DNA from: Luidia sarsii
Lineage: Eukaryota; Echinodermata; Asteroidea; Paxillosida; Luidiidae
Assembly (NCBI GenBank): GCA_949987565.1
Contig: OX465103.1
Coordinates: forward strand, 4,021,548-4,085,547
DNA length: 64,000 nucleotides
Reading direction: 5' to 3'
Position numbers and translations under genes: made by a program. The notes beneath the pieces are model-generated. The model saw only the letters and a list, made by a program, of their open reading frames with translations. It did not search any database and was not told the DNA's origin. Below are positions 12,801 through 21,948 of this stretch, one piece after another. Positions within the stretch are counted from its first letter, which is position 1. Each line of letters opens with the position of its first letter.

Positions 12801-13969
12801 AGGAAGTGTGTGATGACAAACACAGGCTGCTTAGGAATTGCTCGTTTGACAGAAACTGTTCATGATATCATTCTGTGCTCCATAAATGCGACGTCACCTG
12901 AGACAGGATAGAACCAGCATACATCTTGTCATGTCAGACCATTATGTGTTTTAAAGGATGCAAACTAAATGACACAAGACTAGTCACGTGAAGTCGTCAA
13001 CATACCAATAAGGACAATGTAAACCCTAAAACACTCCACTGCTTATCTACATGGAATGTTACAAATAGTTAGACATGTACCTTGCGCAATATATAGTACT
13101 AGTTATTGTGCACCCTCAACCTCATGTGACTTGTCACATGATATATTGTTACAACGACGAACTTGTTCCGAGACCCCTCTTTGCTTTATGATTTCCTTGA
13201 TTCATGTTCCTTGCGTATACAATATTACTAAGTTGAAAGAATATTGCTTTGAATTTCGTACGGAACTAATCGCAGGAAAATCATTTATTCAATGAAATTG
13301 ACTAGAATTGAGGACCATTCAGGAAAAACTAGAGCATTTATGTATGTTTTTAGCAGAGCATAGGTTTTTCCGCATAATTTATGCTTCTAAAACGCCATGA
13401 TGATGTCACATAGCTTAAGCCAAAACATTTCTCAGCCTATTTAAGTAACTTTTAAACTAAACAAATAAAACAAAACTGCTACTCTCCTGGCCAAATATGC
13501 TGAAATTGATTTGAAATTCTGAACTTTTTAATAACTCATTAATATTCATAAGATGACGATATGATTAATTTAGATTTTCTTTACAGAATAACATGTACGT
13601 GTCAAAAACTGTACTGGGATATGAAACGTGCTGTAAAGTTGTTTACTAAGAGCATTGATGTGAAAGCCGAGAAGCCAGTATTTATCAGGATGATTCATTT
13701 GTTCCTCACCGATTACAGATTCAGTTGACCCAAGGACCAGGCGTCTTGCATTCGTATCGTCAGGCACCACCTGTAGCCCTCAAGATGTTCTCCTTGCTAA
13801 CTACCACTCAAAGAGCATGATCCAGTGCGCACGCGACTGCCTTAGTCGCAACGACTGCCAGGGTTTTGGGTTCGTAGATGCTGGGAAAGAGGATGACTGT
13901 GTGCTCTGTAGCAGTATAAACAATTTACAGTATAAAGCTGGAAGTATGTTTTATGAAAAAAGTTTGTAA
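575..13969 (+). CDS. Gene 1: SRCR(x12)-linker-PAN protein, 5' end outside window (gene model)
   Basis: Join of 14 exons: 575-892, 1488-1805, 2864-3181, 3856-4173, 5249-5566, 6238-6555, 7630-7947, 8434-8751, 9589-9906, 10205-10522, 10952-11269, 11606-11923, 12609-12659, 13719-13969. All junctions are GT-AG and phase 1, so the frame stays open to TAA for about 1,372 residues. The signal-peptide exon is not visible. DNA just left of exon 1 (about 310-574) is homologous to DNA left of the first SRCR exon of genes 2 and 3, so 575 is probably the true first SRCR exon and the leader lies upstream of base 1. Likely a secreted binding protein; ligand unknown. The model is inferred from splice sites and frame; no transcript data were available. 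Confidence 0.8.
969..1086 (+). pseudogene. SRCR half-exon fossil (C-terminal half, VQS type)
   Basis: About 118 bp match the last third of a VQS-type SRCR exon (LNC, QTL, EC, HWGKHN), ending at a donor-like A|GTAGGT. The 5' half and any acceptor AG are absent; the sequence starts abruptly after AT-rich intron. One cysteine codon has become serine (HNSDH). It lies 76 bp after exon 1 and has relatives at 3258-3375 and 5643-5760, so it was copied with the repeat unit. Confidence 0.8.
1488..1805 (+). CDS. Gene 1 SRCR exon 2 (VQS type)
   Basis: Full SRCR domain. Acceptor CACAG ends at 1487; the donor AA|GTACGT at 1806 is the only GTACGT in the set. Residues YPLVQSTLVKF after the second cysteine define the VQS type. 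N-D-D follows Cys33, NSS at residues 14-16 is an N-glycosylation sequon, and all six cysteines are kept. Confidence 0.92.
2104..2640 (-). mobile_element. Two tRNA-derived SINE pieces, unit 1
   Basis: On the minus strand, two heads with A-box-like GGATAGCTCAG/GGATGGCTAAG and GAGAGCGC words lie near 2128-2175 and 2450-2510, each with the shared SINE body (CCGGCAAAGAC, GGAGATATACG). Both are decayed. Confidence 0.65.
2864..3181 (+). CDS. Gene 1 SRCR exon 3 (AMP type)
   Basis: Full SRCR domain, acceptor GAACAG, donor A|GTAAGT. KYAMPILAWF marks the AMP type. R-Y-F follows Cys33, so both acidic positions are lost. The NSS sequon is present and the C-terminus carries an acidic DHDDD run. It opens the second 2.35-kb unit. 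Confidence 0.92.
3258..3375 (+). pseudogene. SRCR half-exon fossil, second copy
   Basis: Same truncated VQS-type C-terminal half as at 969-1086, here with its cysteines intact. It lies 76 bp after exon 3, has no acceptor, and ends A|GTAGGT. Frame and donor survive, but the missing core makes incorporation as an SRCR domain implausible. Confidence 0.8.
3856..4173 (+). CDS. Gene 1 SRCR exon 4 (VQS type)
   Basis: Full SRCR domain, acceptor CACAG, donor AG|GTAGGT. The boundary base is G, so the next split codon changes from Asn to Asp. DSI replaces NSS at residues 14-16, removing the sequon. Cys33 is followed by N-D-D. PLVQSTLVKF, six cysteines. Confidence 0.92.
4490..5035 (-). mobile_element. 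Two tRNA-derived SINE pieces, unit 2
   Basis: Same pair as at 2104-2640, copied with the unit. Heads near 4503-4545 and 4845-4900 on the minus strand. Confidence 0.65.
5249..5566 (+). CDS. Gene 1 SRCR exon 5 (AMP type)
   Basis: Full SRCR domain opening unit 3, acceptor GGACAG, donor AA|GTAAGT. KYAMPILAWF; R-D-H after Cys33; HREIM as in exon 1 instead of HRDAM. NSS sequon present, six cysteines. Confidence 0.92.
5643..5760 (+). pseudogene. SRCR half-exon fossil, third copy
   Basis: Third copy of the C-terminal SRCR half, 76 bp after exon 5, ending A|GTAGGT with no acceptor. Unit 4 lacks a separate copy because the fragment appears to have merged into exon 7. Confidence 0.8.
6238..6555 (+). 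CDS. Gene 1 SRCR exon 6 (VQS type)
   Basis: Full SRCR domain, acceptor CAACAG, donor AA|GTAGGT. Residue 2 is Thr instead of Ala. N-D-D after Cys33, PLVQSTLVKF, YLDDLSC, RYVYWGRHNC. NSS sequon and six cysteines. Confidence 0.92.
6865..7420 (-). mobile_element. Two tRNA-derived SINE pieces, unit 3
   Basis: Same pair again; heads near 6885-6930 and 7220-7275 on the minus strand. Confidence 0.65.
7630..7947 (+). CDS. Gene 1 SRCR exon 7 (AMP type, hybrid 3' end, Cys33 lost)
   Basis: Open 318-nt SRCR exon, acceptor GGACAG, donor GA|GTAAGT. The first cysteine is replaced (WGTVS, codon TCC), leaving five cysteines; in the family Cys33 normally pairs with Cys95. The 5' part is AMP type (KYAMPILAWF), but the end (WGKHDC, then a TCG codon and flanking TACACGCG) matches the half-exon fossils of units 1-3. 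Exon and fossil appear fused by a deletion. It may still fold, but less stably. Confidence 0.85.
8434..8751 (+). CDS. Gene 1 SRCR exon 8 (VQS type)
   Basis: Full SRCR domain, acceptor CCACAG, donor A|GTAGGT. PLVQSTLVKF followed by GTADIYMDNLNC. Glu84 is Ala (MAC for MEC). N-D-D after Cys33, NSS sequon, six cysteines. Confidence 0.92.
9050..9370 (-). mobile_element. Fused SINE remnants, unit 4
   Basis: The first SINE is cut after the GGCGCC word near 9163 and joins directly to the second head at about 9172, so one deletion removed the DNA between the two SINEs. Confidence 0.6.
9589..9906 (+). CDS. Gene 1 SRCR exon 9 (AMP type)
   Basis: Full SRCR domain, acceptor GGACAG, donor AA|GTAGGT. THAMPFLAWF; R-D-Y after Cys33; DHVSCVGHELTLLEC differs from all other AMP exons. 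NSS sequon, six cysteines. The downstream intron is short and lacks the long GA-rich stretch. Confidence 0.92.
10205..10522 (+). CDS. Gene 1 SRCR exon 10 (VQS-like)
   Basis: Full SRCR domain, acceptor ACAG, donor AA|GTAGGT. The start is divergent (TSLYINVRLVGG). YTFVRSIQVNF is a VQS-like variant. D-D-Y follows Cys33, so both acidic positions are intact. NSI at 14-16 is not a sequon. Six cysteines. Confidence 0.92.
10855..10932 (-). mobile_element. Well-preserved tRNA-like SINE head beside exon 11
   Basis: On the minus strand: TAGCTCAG D-arm/A box, GAGAGC, an anticodon-like arm, then a T arm with a 5-bp TCGGG/CCCGA stem around TTCCAGT. It ends about 20 bp before the exon 11 start and is the best-kept promoter-like head of the window. 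Confidence 0.7.
10952..11269 (+). CDS. Gene 1 SRCR exon 11 (AMP type)
   Basis: Full SRCR domain. The acceptor CAACAG lies about 20 bp from a minus-strand tRNA-like SINE head (10855-10932), so the usual conserved upstream intron is replaced by the SINE. FAHAMPFLAWF; R-D-Y after Cys33; LIWAVHNC replaces the usual LNWGVH. SSS instead of NSS. Six cysteines. Its 3' end and the following intron match gene 2 at about 37362 onward: the left edge of the segmental duplication. Confidence 0.91.
11606..11923 (+). CDS. Gene 1 SRCR exon 12 (VQS-like), last SRCR
   Basis: Full SRCR domain, acceptor CGACAG, donor AA|GTAAGT. YPFVQSIQVNF; D-D-G after Cys33. Two N-glycosylation sequons, NSS at 14 and NCT at 74. 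HGLHWGKHNC resembles the half-exon fossils, which may come from this kind of exon. Close copy at 37743-38060. Confidence 0.92.
11924..12608 (+). other. Gene 1 intron between last SRCR and linker
   Basis: Contains a GA-rich patch and a decayed tRNA-like SINE head on the minus strand (12094-12168: TAGCTCAG A box and TTCAAATC B-box-like word). The sequence is copied at 38061-38747. No other exon seen. Confidence 0.75.
12609..12659 (+). CDS. Gene 1 linker exon
   Basis: A 51-nt phase 1-1 exon between CTTTTCAG and G|GTAAGT. It encodes a proline-containing spacer (LEIPVKQPVASCSA) with one cysteine. Conserved in all three genes with substitutions and no indels, which supports a real exon. It joins the last SRCR to the PAN exon. 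The lone cysteine has no obvious partner within a domain. Confidence 0.8.
12660..13718 (+). other. Gene 1 intron between linker and PAN exon
   Basis: AT-rich. The stretch 13330-13567 belongs to a dispersed family with words such as GGCCAAATATGCT and AATATTCATAAGATGA, also seen at about 25730-25930. No coding signal. Confidence 0.7.
13719..13969 (+). CDS. Gene 1 terminal exon, PAN/Apple-like domain and stop
   Basis: 251-nt last exon; acceptor GATTACAG, entered in phase 1, stop TAA at 13967-13969. It encodes 83 residues (first codon split). Cysteines at 19, 37, 41, 47, 61 and 64 with CARDC, NDCQGFGF and CVLC, ending near FYEK, fit the PAN_1/Apple fold, a protein or carbohydrate binding module. 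R-T-R-R at residues 6-9 is a furin-type site just before the domain. A GTATGT inside GGAAGTATGT could act as a donor, but the frame to the stop is kept in all three genes, so I favour the stop. Confidence 0.87.
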
Positions 13970-14692
13970 TTTGCTACATGATCTTCTCTCAACCATTCCT
14001 GACCTGATCATCATCTTCCTACTGCTGCTGCTTCTCCTCCTCCTACTGTTCCTCATCTTCCTGCTTCTGCTCTTCTTCTTCCTACTCCTGCTCTCCTCTT
14101 CCTGCTTCTGCTCTTCTTCTTCCTACTCCTACTCCTCTTCCTACTCCTGCTCCTCTTCTTACTTCTGCTCTTCCTCTTCCTACTCCTGCTCCTCCTCTTC
14201 CTACTCCTGCTCCTCTTCCTACTTCTGCTCTTCCTCTTCCGACTCCTGCACCTCCTCTTCCTACTCCTGCTCCTCTTCCTACTTCTGCTCTTCTTCTTCT
14301 AGCTCCTGCTCCTCCTCTTCCTACTCCTGCTCCTCTTCCTACTTCTGCTCTTTTTCTTCTAACTCCTGCTCCTCCTCTTCCTACTACTACTCCTCTCCCC
14401 ACTCCTGCTCTCATCTTCCTGCTTCTGCATCTCTTCTCTTCCCACTCCTGCTCCTCTTCCTACTCCTGCTCCTGCTGCTCCTTATCCTACTCCTGCTTCT
14501 CTAATTCCGACTCCTGTCTCCTCCTCCTCCGACTTCTGCACCTCCTCCTCCTACTTCTAAACTGCCTCTTCCTTCTCCTGCTACTCATTTTCCTGATCCT
14601 GCTCACCCTTTCCTTCTTCTGCTTACCATCTTCAAACTCCTTCTTTCTTCATTGTTCTTTCTGATTTCGTGAAAAGATATATTTGCAATAAA
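13970..14692 (+). other. Gene 1 3'UTR, pyrimidine-rich, with candidate poly(A) signal
   Basis: After the stop comes about 650 nt of almost pure C/T on the + strand (about 13984-14655), then AATAAA at 14687-14692. Within 14101-14400 the tract repeats with an exact 60-bp period. The same layout follows gene 2. Long L/S-rich open frames here are low-complexity artefacts. Confidence 0.6.
13984..14655 (+). repeat. Homopyrimidine tract with 60-bp period
   Basis: TCC, TTC and CTG-type triplet mixtures. Segments starting at 14161, 14221, 14281 and 14341 line up base for base at 60-bp spacing. Related tracts follow genes 2 and 3 in the same place. Such tracts can form triplex DNA. Confidence 0.9.
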
Positions 14693-15070
14693 TTTCAATT
14701 TGCAACTTGTAGGCCAACATGTACCAGTACTAAAGGTTACAAATGAAACTTATCATCTGTTATTAATGGTGGTATTGTTTCTAAACGGTTTTCTTTTCAA
14801 CGCTTGTTTGCTGTGACAAGGCGAACTATTGGAAGCTAACACAGTCATTTGATCAACTTTCAAGGAATTTAACCTATGGACAGAAGTCTAACGTAGTCAT
14901 ATTCTATATTCTTATGGTATACACACAAAATGCGATGACGTGCATTTGACCCAGTTTACCTTCTATTTATGATGCAATCTCTCACACTTTCGAAGATTTC
15001 GAAGATTTCGATGAGGATTCTGAAAAACACATTCAACACATTTACAAATTATGCTTAGAAAAAGGAAAGG

Positions 15071-15144
15071 ATTTGTATCTAATTCGAACCCGGAACTGCT
15101 GCTTTCTAGTGCAGACGCCTTAACCCTATCTGCATTGGTGGATG
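15071..15144 (-). mobile_element. tRNA-Ser-like SINE head
   Basis: On the minus strand: GGTTAAGGCG, a CTAGAAA anticodon loop (AGA, serine-type) and GGGTTCGAATT as B box. No intact acceptor stem is seen, so a SINE head or tRNA pseudogene rather than a working tRNA. Copy at 41160-41233; related piece at 61070-61122. Confidence 0.65.
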
Positions 15145-15437
15145 GCTAAAAAATATGAATTATCGCTTCATGACTGTTGCCATTATTGTTTTGCGCACAT
15201 TTTGACGCCTAATTTCACTTCATCGGACATTAGGTTTTACATATCAATTAGTATTTGTAGGTCATTACAGTTGCATATATTTGTGTACAATTTAAAGCTG
15301 TTAGGCAGTGGCTTGCATTTCTTAATGAATCGTGCTCAGGAATTCATGCTGCACTGATTTCATGCTTCTGTATCATTCTGAGATAAACAAAAAAGAATAT
15401 GGAAGCAATAAATAAATATATACATGTAAGCAATGTA

Positions 15438-15565
15438 AAAAGTAAAACAAAGGCAATAAAAACAATAAAACGAAAGCAATCCAAACAATAAAACAAAAGC
15501 AATAAAAACAATAAAACAAAAGCAATACAAAAATAAAACAAAAGCAATAAAAGCAATAAAAAACC
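15438..15565. repeat. A-rich minisatellite
   Basis: Irregular repeats of AAAACAAAAGCAAT and AATAAAAACAAT. The related tract at 41500-41645 differs by small indels. Confidence 0.8.
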
Positions 15566-16399
15566 TGGACATAACAAGTGCTGGCTTTTTGCTGTAACGG
15601 AGAAGTTGAGTTTTAAATGTACACATCAAATTAAATCACAACTGATTTCTCATTGCGAAAACTGTTATGCAAAAATACATGAAATATTCATCATGAATAG
15701 TTAATCTGCTAATATTTTTCCAAATTTGCATATTTGTTCAAAATTAGCTAATAACTCATTAAATTGCATATTTCATTGAAATTAATCATGCAAACAGAAT
15801 CGGGCTTTTAGTTTCTGAGATCAATAGGGTGCCTCCATTTCATGGAACAAAATAACCCACTACACACAGGGCTCAATAAGGTCTTAAATAACATCCGCAG
15901 ACAACAAAAAACCATAAGCATATTGCAGATAGGTTTTGCTAGAAACGTAATGACAATCAACAATTCTTATCCTACAATATATTTTTAGATTCGACTCTGC
16001 TGAAATACTTACGAAAAGTTTACAATCAGTATCTCATGTCAATCTTCGTATAGTTATTTGGTTTTGGTGTATCTGGTGTGGAATCGTTGATGGGAAATCT
16101 ATAGTAATTATCTAGAGGATATTACAAATTAAATAAGTTTAGGTATTTCTCAAACTGAATCATTTCAATATTATCATCTGTACGTTCTATGTACTCCACA
16201 AACTAGATGAGTCTTAAAATATTTCCCCTATGTCTTAAAATGAAAATCTAAAAGGTAGAATTTATAGTATGTGATGCGTTAGGGTAACAAAAGTCTTGGT
16301 GTATTTAGTGTTAAATTGAATTAGCAAAATATGAGGTAATTCTTGAAATGTTTTACAAATTTTATTTATTAAATATTGTTCATGGAAATATATCGTTTA

Positions 16400-19300
16400 A
16401 CTTATAATTTCTGTATAATTATTCTCACCATTCAGAAACATCCACGTATCCTATAATTTGCCCAAGTATCCCCTTACAAAATACAGGTGAGAGGTATATC
16501 ATTTCTTGTACGATACGCTTTTACGATGGGTTCGGCCACATTTTTCATGAAAATCATCATTTCTTACACGATAATGATTTTTACGCTTCTAAATGGACTT
16601 AAGAATAGGCTACGATCGTTATATCACGTCAATCATCGTAGGCCTGTATTTATTTCGAATTTGTTCGAGCAAAACCTGAGTGTTTTACTTATTTGACCTA
16701 TAGTGAATTATTGATCGAAATAAATAATTTTAGGTTTCAAATTCTGTACATCCTGTAGATTCAGCAAATTTCCTTTACGCCTATCATAAAACACGACCAA
16801 ATTGTCCCCACAAAAAAGCTTAAAAAATTATTCAATCGGAGACAGACTCGCTAAATTCTTAAGAAATATTAACGATATAAATATTGTTGTATTTGGGTGA
16901 AATTGATAAATTCTGTGCTAAATATTTAGATTTTACTGATTTAGATATTTAGTTATTTCTCCTAATGACTAGTACATTATTTTATATTATTATATACACA
17001 CCGGTTTTACTTGCTGTAAATTTTGTCTTTTGAGCAAAGTTGCCGTATCCTAGGATATGCCCAAATAGCCCCATCAAAATAGAAGACATCTGAAAGGTGT
17101 TTTTTATGTGTCGATACCGATTGTATGATGAGTTTTGACAAATACTCAAACAAGTGTTAATTCTTGAGGAGTGTTTAACCCATTTTACTGAATTAGACTT
17201 ATTCATTGCCTCAACAAAATAATATTATAAAGCATAATTTCTGTACATTTCCCCTAAATACGGCCACCTACCCTCAAAAAGAAAATCTAAGAAATTTCGG
17301 ATATGGTAAGCGTCTAGGTTAGGCTTTGCCAAATACATGATAATATATCAATGATTTCACTATTTTTTGTCATTTATATCCGTTTGGCCAAATCAAAATC
17401 CAAAATGAGAGAACATTCCTGCTACATTACACAATAGAGTTATTTATTGTAATAAATGAAATAAAGCATGATTTCTGTACATTACACTTAAATACAACCA
17501 CCTACCATTACCAAGAAAATCTAAGAGATTTCTGGTATGGTACGCGTTTATGTTAGGCTTTGCCAAATACGTGTAGTATCTGCAATCAACAAATGTACAA
17601 TAAATAATTAATTTCACCATTATTTGTCATTTACACCCTTTTGGCCAAATCCGAATCCCCCTAAAAAAATTGAAGAAATATTCTTGCTATGCTTTACATT
17701 AAGGTTAGCCCCTGCGAAATACAAATGTTATAGCTGTAGCATTATCAATTTTTATCTAATATCACTATTGGTGTATTTGGTGTAAAGTGTATGTGTCAAA
17801 ATCGTGGTAGTTATTGAACATAGTCTACAAAATTTATTTATTCAAACTTATTTTTGGTGTATAATAATATGTGTACAATTTGCTCTACGCTCTGGCCAAT
17901 CTGGAAAATCCAAGACTTTTTTATGGGGCTGAACAGCACACCCCTCATTTCAAGTATGTTCATTATTTCTACAATGAAGTCTTTGATTTTAATGTAAAGA
18001 CTTCCTAATCCGATCAACTCATTCCGACGAGGTCTGATGGAAAGAATCCTTTTTATACATCGGAGACAGACTCGCTAAATTCTTAAGAAATATTAACGAT
18101 ATAAATATTGTTGTATTCGGGTGAAATTGATATAGCAAATTCTGTGCTAAATATTTAGAGGATTGTACTGATTTAAATATTTAGTTATTTCTCCTAATGA
18201 CTAGTACATTATTTTATATTATTATATACACAACGGTTTTACTTGCTTTAAATTTTGTCTTTCGAGCAAAGTTGCCGTATCCTATTTCTGTGTCGATACC
18301 CATTGTATGATGAGTTTTGATAAATACTCAAACAAGTGTTAATTCTTGAGGAGTGTTTAACCCATTTTACTGAATTAGACTTATTCATTGCCTCAACAAA
18401 ATAATATTATAAAGCATAATTTCTGTACATTTCCCCTAAATACGGCCACCTACCCTCAAAAAGACAATCTAAGAAAGTTCGGATATGGTAAGCGTCTAGG
18501 TTAGGCTCTGCCAAATACATGATACTATATCAATGATTTCACTATTTTTTGTCATTTATATCCGTTTGGCCAAATCAAAATCCAAAATGAGAGAACAATC
18601 CTGCTACATTACAGATTTAGGTGATCCGCTGTAAAATACAAATGTTATAGCAATAGCATTATCATAATTTATCTAATATCACTATTGGTGTATTTTTGAT
18701 GTAAATTTTTGATGTAAATTTGATGTCGCAAAATTGTGGTAGTTATTGAAAACTAATTTTACATATTTTTAATTCTTTATTATAATAGTACAATCATTTT
18801 GTGTCCTATTTGCTCTACACTCTCCCCATCGGGAAAATCCTAGACCCTTTGAATGGGACTAAACTGCACACCCCTCATTTTAAGTATGTTCATAATGTCA
18901 ACAATGAAGTCTTTGATTTTAATGTAAAGACTTCCCAATACGATCAATTCATTCTGACGAGGGCTCATGGAAACAATCCCTTTTATACATCTGCATGTGT
19001 ACTGTTAACAAAGATGCATTGTCATCGTTTGCTCAATACCTTACCTTATTATGTCACTAAGCCATTACCCGTGGGTACACAAGACAACGTGATATCGGGA
19101 AGTTGCATTGGGCAACTTTTGCCAATCTTTACCAGTTAACGAGATAATATGATTTTTAAAAGCAACAAGACATTAATAGTATTTTAAATCTTCAATTCAC
19201 GTTTTTAAGACATTGATAAATAAAATTACAAAAGGAATATCGATAAAAGTCAATATATTACATGTAACACTATATACTGAGGAATGATATCAAATTGTCA

Positions 19301-20900
19301 AATCGTTCAACATTTTTTGAAGGACTTTTGAATAACTATTTACCGATGCCAAATGAAGTTAATGCAGCCTGAAATTAAATCGAATTTCTCCTTCTAAGAA
19401 AATACGTTAGATGAATGGTAGTTATTTAAATTACATTTTGGTGGCCTGTTTTTTTCATCATATTATGCTCACATTGTGGTGAACAAAGTCAACCGTATTC
19501 CCCGAATGTACAACAAAAATTAAACGAACCTACATAGCCCCTTTCCGGCACGACATCGGTTAAGTAAAAGGCCTTGGGGCCAAAGGTCAAGCCACTGTTC
19601 GATTCATAATTTAGTGAGGTGCAGGGCAGCAAAATGATGCCAGTGCAACGCTCCTCAATAATAATAATTGATAAGCTGTTTAAAACAGTTTAAGTAATTG
19701 ATCATATTTTAATTTATAGTACAGGATTTTTAACTCGTATATTTATCTATACACACGGAATTTTTTTCTGCACATTTTGTCTCTTCAGCAAAGTTACCGT
19801 ATCATAAAATATGCCCAATTAGCCCCTCCCAAAAAAGAAATCTGAGAGATATAATAAAATTCTGTCTAGATACCATTGTAGGACGAGTTCTGCCAAATGC
19901 ACGTGTTTGACACGTTTTACTGAATTAGAGTTATTTATTGTAATAAATAAAATAAAGCATGATTTCTGTATATTACACTTAAATACAACCACCTACCATT
20001 ACAAAGAAAATCTAAGAGATTTCTGGTATGGTACGCGTTTATTCTTATTCTTATTCTTATTTATTAATCTGATCCAACAGCAAACAAAATGCCAGTTACA
20101 GGGAGATATATAAAAATAAATAAAACAATGTTAGGCTTTGCCAAATACGTGTAGTATCTACAATCAACAAATTCCCCTAAAAAAATGAGGAAATATTCTC
20201 GCTATGCTTTACATTTAGGTTAGTCCCTGCGAAATACAAATGTTATAGCTGTAGCATTATCAAATTTTATCTAATATCACTATTGGTGTATTTGGTGTAA
20301 AGTGTATGTGTCAAAATCGTGGTAGTTATTGAACATAGTCTACAAAATTTATTTATTCAAACTTATTTTTTTGTGTATAATAATATGTGTACAATTTGCT
20401 ATACGCTCTGGCCAATCGGGACTGAATCCAAGACCTTTTTTATGGGGCTGAACAGCACTACCCTCATTTCAAGTATGTTTATTATTTCTACAATGAAGTC
20501 TTTGATTTTAATGTAAAGACTTCCTAATCCGATCAACTCATTCCGACGAGGTCTCATGGAAAGAATCCTTTTTATACATCGGTGCACTGTTAACAAAGAT
20601 GCATTGTCATCGCTTGCTGAATACTATACCTTATTATGCCATTAGGTTATATCACCCGTGGGTACACAAGACAAAGTGATATAGCGATGTTACATTGGGA
20701 AAGTTTTTCCGCCCGAACCACTTTACAAGATAACTCGAATGTTTTATCTATTTTTTTAAGACATTGGATTGATAAGATTATGCAATAAGTATCAATAGTT
20801 GCTGATATATTCCCTGCATTAATATACACTGAGGGATGATGTGAAATCGTTCCAAATTGTTAAGGACTTTTTAATAACAATTTTATCAGATGCCACTTGA
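16400..20900. repeat. Degenerate AT-rich tandem modules
   Basis: A diverged module recurs at irregular spacing of about 100-400 bp. It holds TTTGCCAAATAC or variants (17325, 17560, 18509, 19887, 20134), TGGTGTATTTGGTGT, AATAAATAAAATAAAGCAT, TTCTGTACATT and runs of CCCCTAAAAAA. The same modules occupy 42470-47000 and, more diverged, 60580-63200. Confidence 0.7.
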
Positions 20901-21857
20901 AGTCAATGCAATAAGAAATCAAATCAAAATACGATGGTTGAATGGTGGTTATTTCAATTATATCTTGCTGGACTGTTTTTTTTCATCATGTTTTGCTCAA
21001 AAGTTAGTGAACAAAATCAATTCCACCGAACGTAAATAATATGCAAAACCCATACGACAGCGGTTAAGTAAAAGACCTCGGGGCCAAATGTCAAGCGACT
21101 GTTCCATTCACAATTTGCTGACGTGCATGGCAGCTAAATGATGCAAGTGTAGCGCTCCTCGCTAATCATTAATGAGCTATTGTAAACAATTTTAGTATGT
21201 GACCATATTGTGATTTGTGTTAGACGGTGGTAATTGCAAAAATAAACAATCGCTAAGAGACATCTTATTTGTATCTTTCCCTGAGAGTGGTGATTTGTGT
21301 TCATGGCTTTATTAGATAATTAACGTTCCTGTAGTGAAAACTTTTTGCGGAGAAAAAAACCTACCTTGAGATCTTAGAAAATCTTCCTAAGTTAGGAAAA
21401 AATATGTTATAATGATAAAAAAAATTAACATTGGTAATACAGAAAGAGGCTGAAGGCAAAAATATGCCATTTGACCCGGCTGCAGAAGATTTTAAAGGTT
21501 AATTTCCGTCTTATTTTACGTTGTTTTTATGGTAAATGTCAATCATCTGCATTCTTGGGAGTGTCATTATTTGACAGAAGTATCACACTTTGTTGCGTCA
21601 CCTACGGTGGAATTTTTTTCTAAAAGCAGGCTCTTTGTTTGTATCAAAAATTCCTGCTTAAATATTTCGCCAGAGGATTGCCTTAAAAAGATCGATTTCG
21701 AATCAATTTCACACTAAAGCGATTCATTTGAACCATAAACACAGTGTTACAGAGCTCTGTATGATTATAACAAACATGTTCGTGCGAGGTCTTCCAAAAG
21801 GATAGGTCAAAAAAATCAGCCAACCAATATGGAACGTTTGTTAACTGCTCGGCGATG

Positions 21858-21948
21858 ATGGAGCTGACGTCATGGAGCCGTGCAGTCAAGTCTTTCACGT
21901 GCTGGGTGCTAATCACCTCGGTCCTGTTAACTGCAATCCAACTGTCAG
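21858..21948 (+). CDS. Gene 2 signal-peptide exon, version 1
   Basis: ATG then 30 codons ending at G|GTAAGC in phase 1, compatible with every SRCR acceptor. It encodes MELTSWSRAVKSFTCW followed by a hydrophobic core rich in V, L, I, T and A and ending IQLS: a textbook secretory leader. An in-frame ATG directly upstream (21855) would add one Met. Too short for a simple ORF scan. The 47979-48069 copy is identical in protein, and a paralogue lies at 24474. Confidence 0.82.

Larger units (their letters stand above)
14693..21854. other. Intergenic region between genes 1 and 2
   Basis: AT-rich, no supported gene. Contains a tRNA-Ser-like SINE head (15071-15144), an A-rich minisatellite (15438-15565), an AATATTCAT-type dispersed repeat (15650-15790) and a long field of degenerate modules (about 16400-20900). 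A 112-codon open frame at 18801-19139 lies in this repeat field and is not supported. Near copy at 40781-47975. Confidence 0.8.

Noticed and set aside
13951..13957. GTATGT donor inside the PAN exon that would extend the genes downstream
   Set aside because: The frame to the stop is kept in all three genes with differing stop codons, and no convincing conserved downstream exon follows.
13953..14504. Long L/S/C-rich open frames in the C/T tract after gene 1 (also 40083-40592 and 59019-59654)
   Set aside because: Open only because the DNA is nearly pure pyrimidine; all frames are open, composition is absurd and lengths differ between paralogues.
18801..19139. 112-codon frame, identical in the 44889-45227 copy
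   Set aside because: Lies in the AT-rich repeat field; identity is expected from the young duplication, and the diverged third copy near 63000 is not open.
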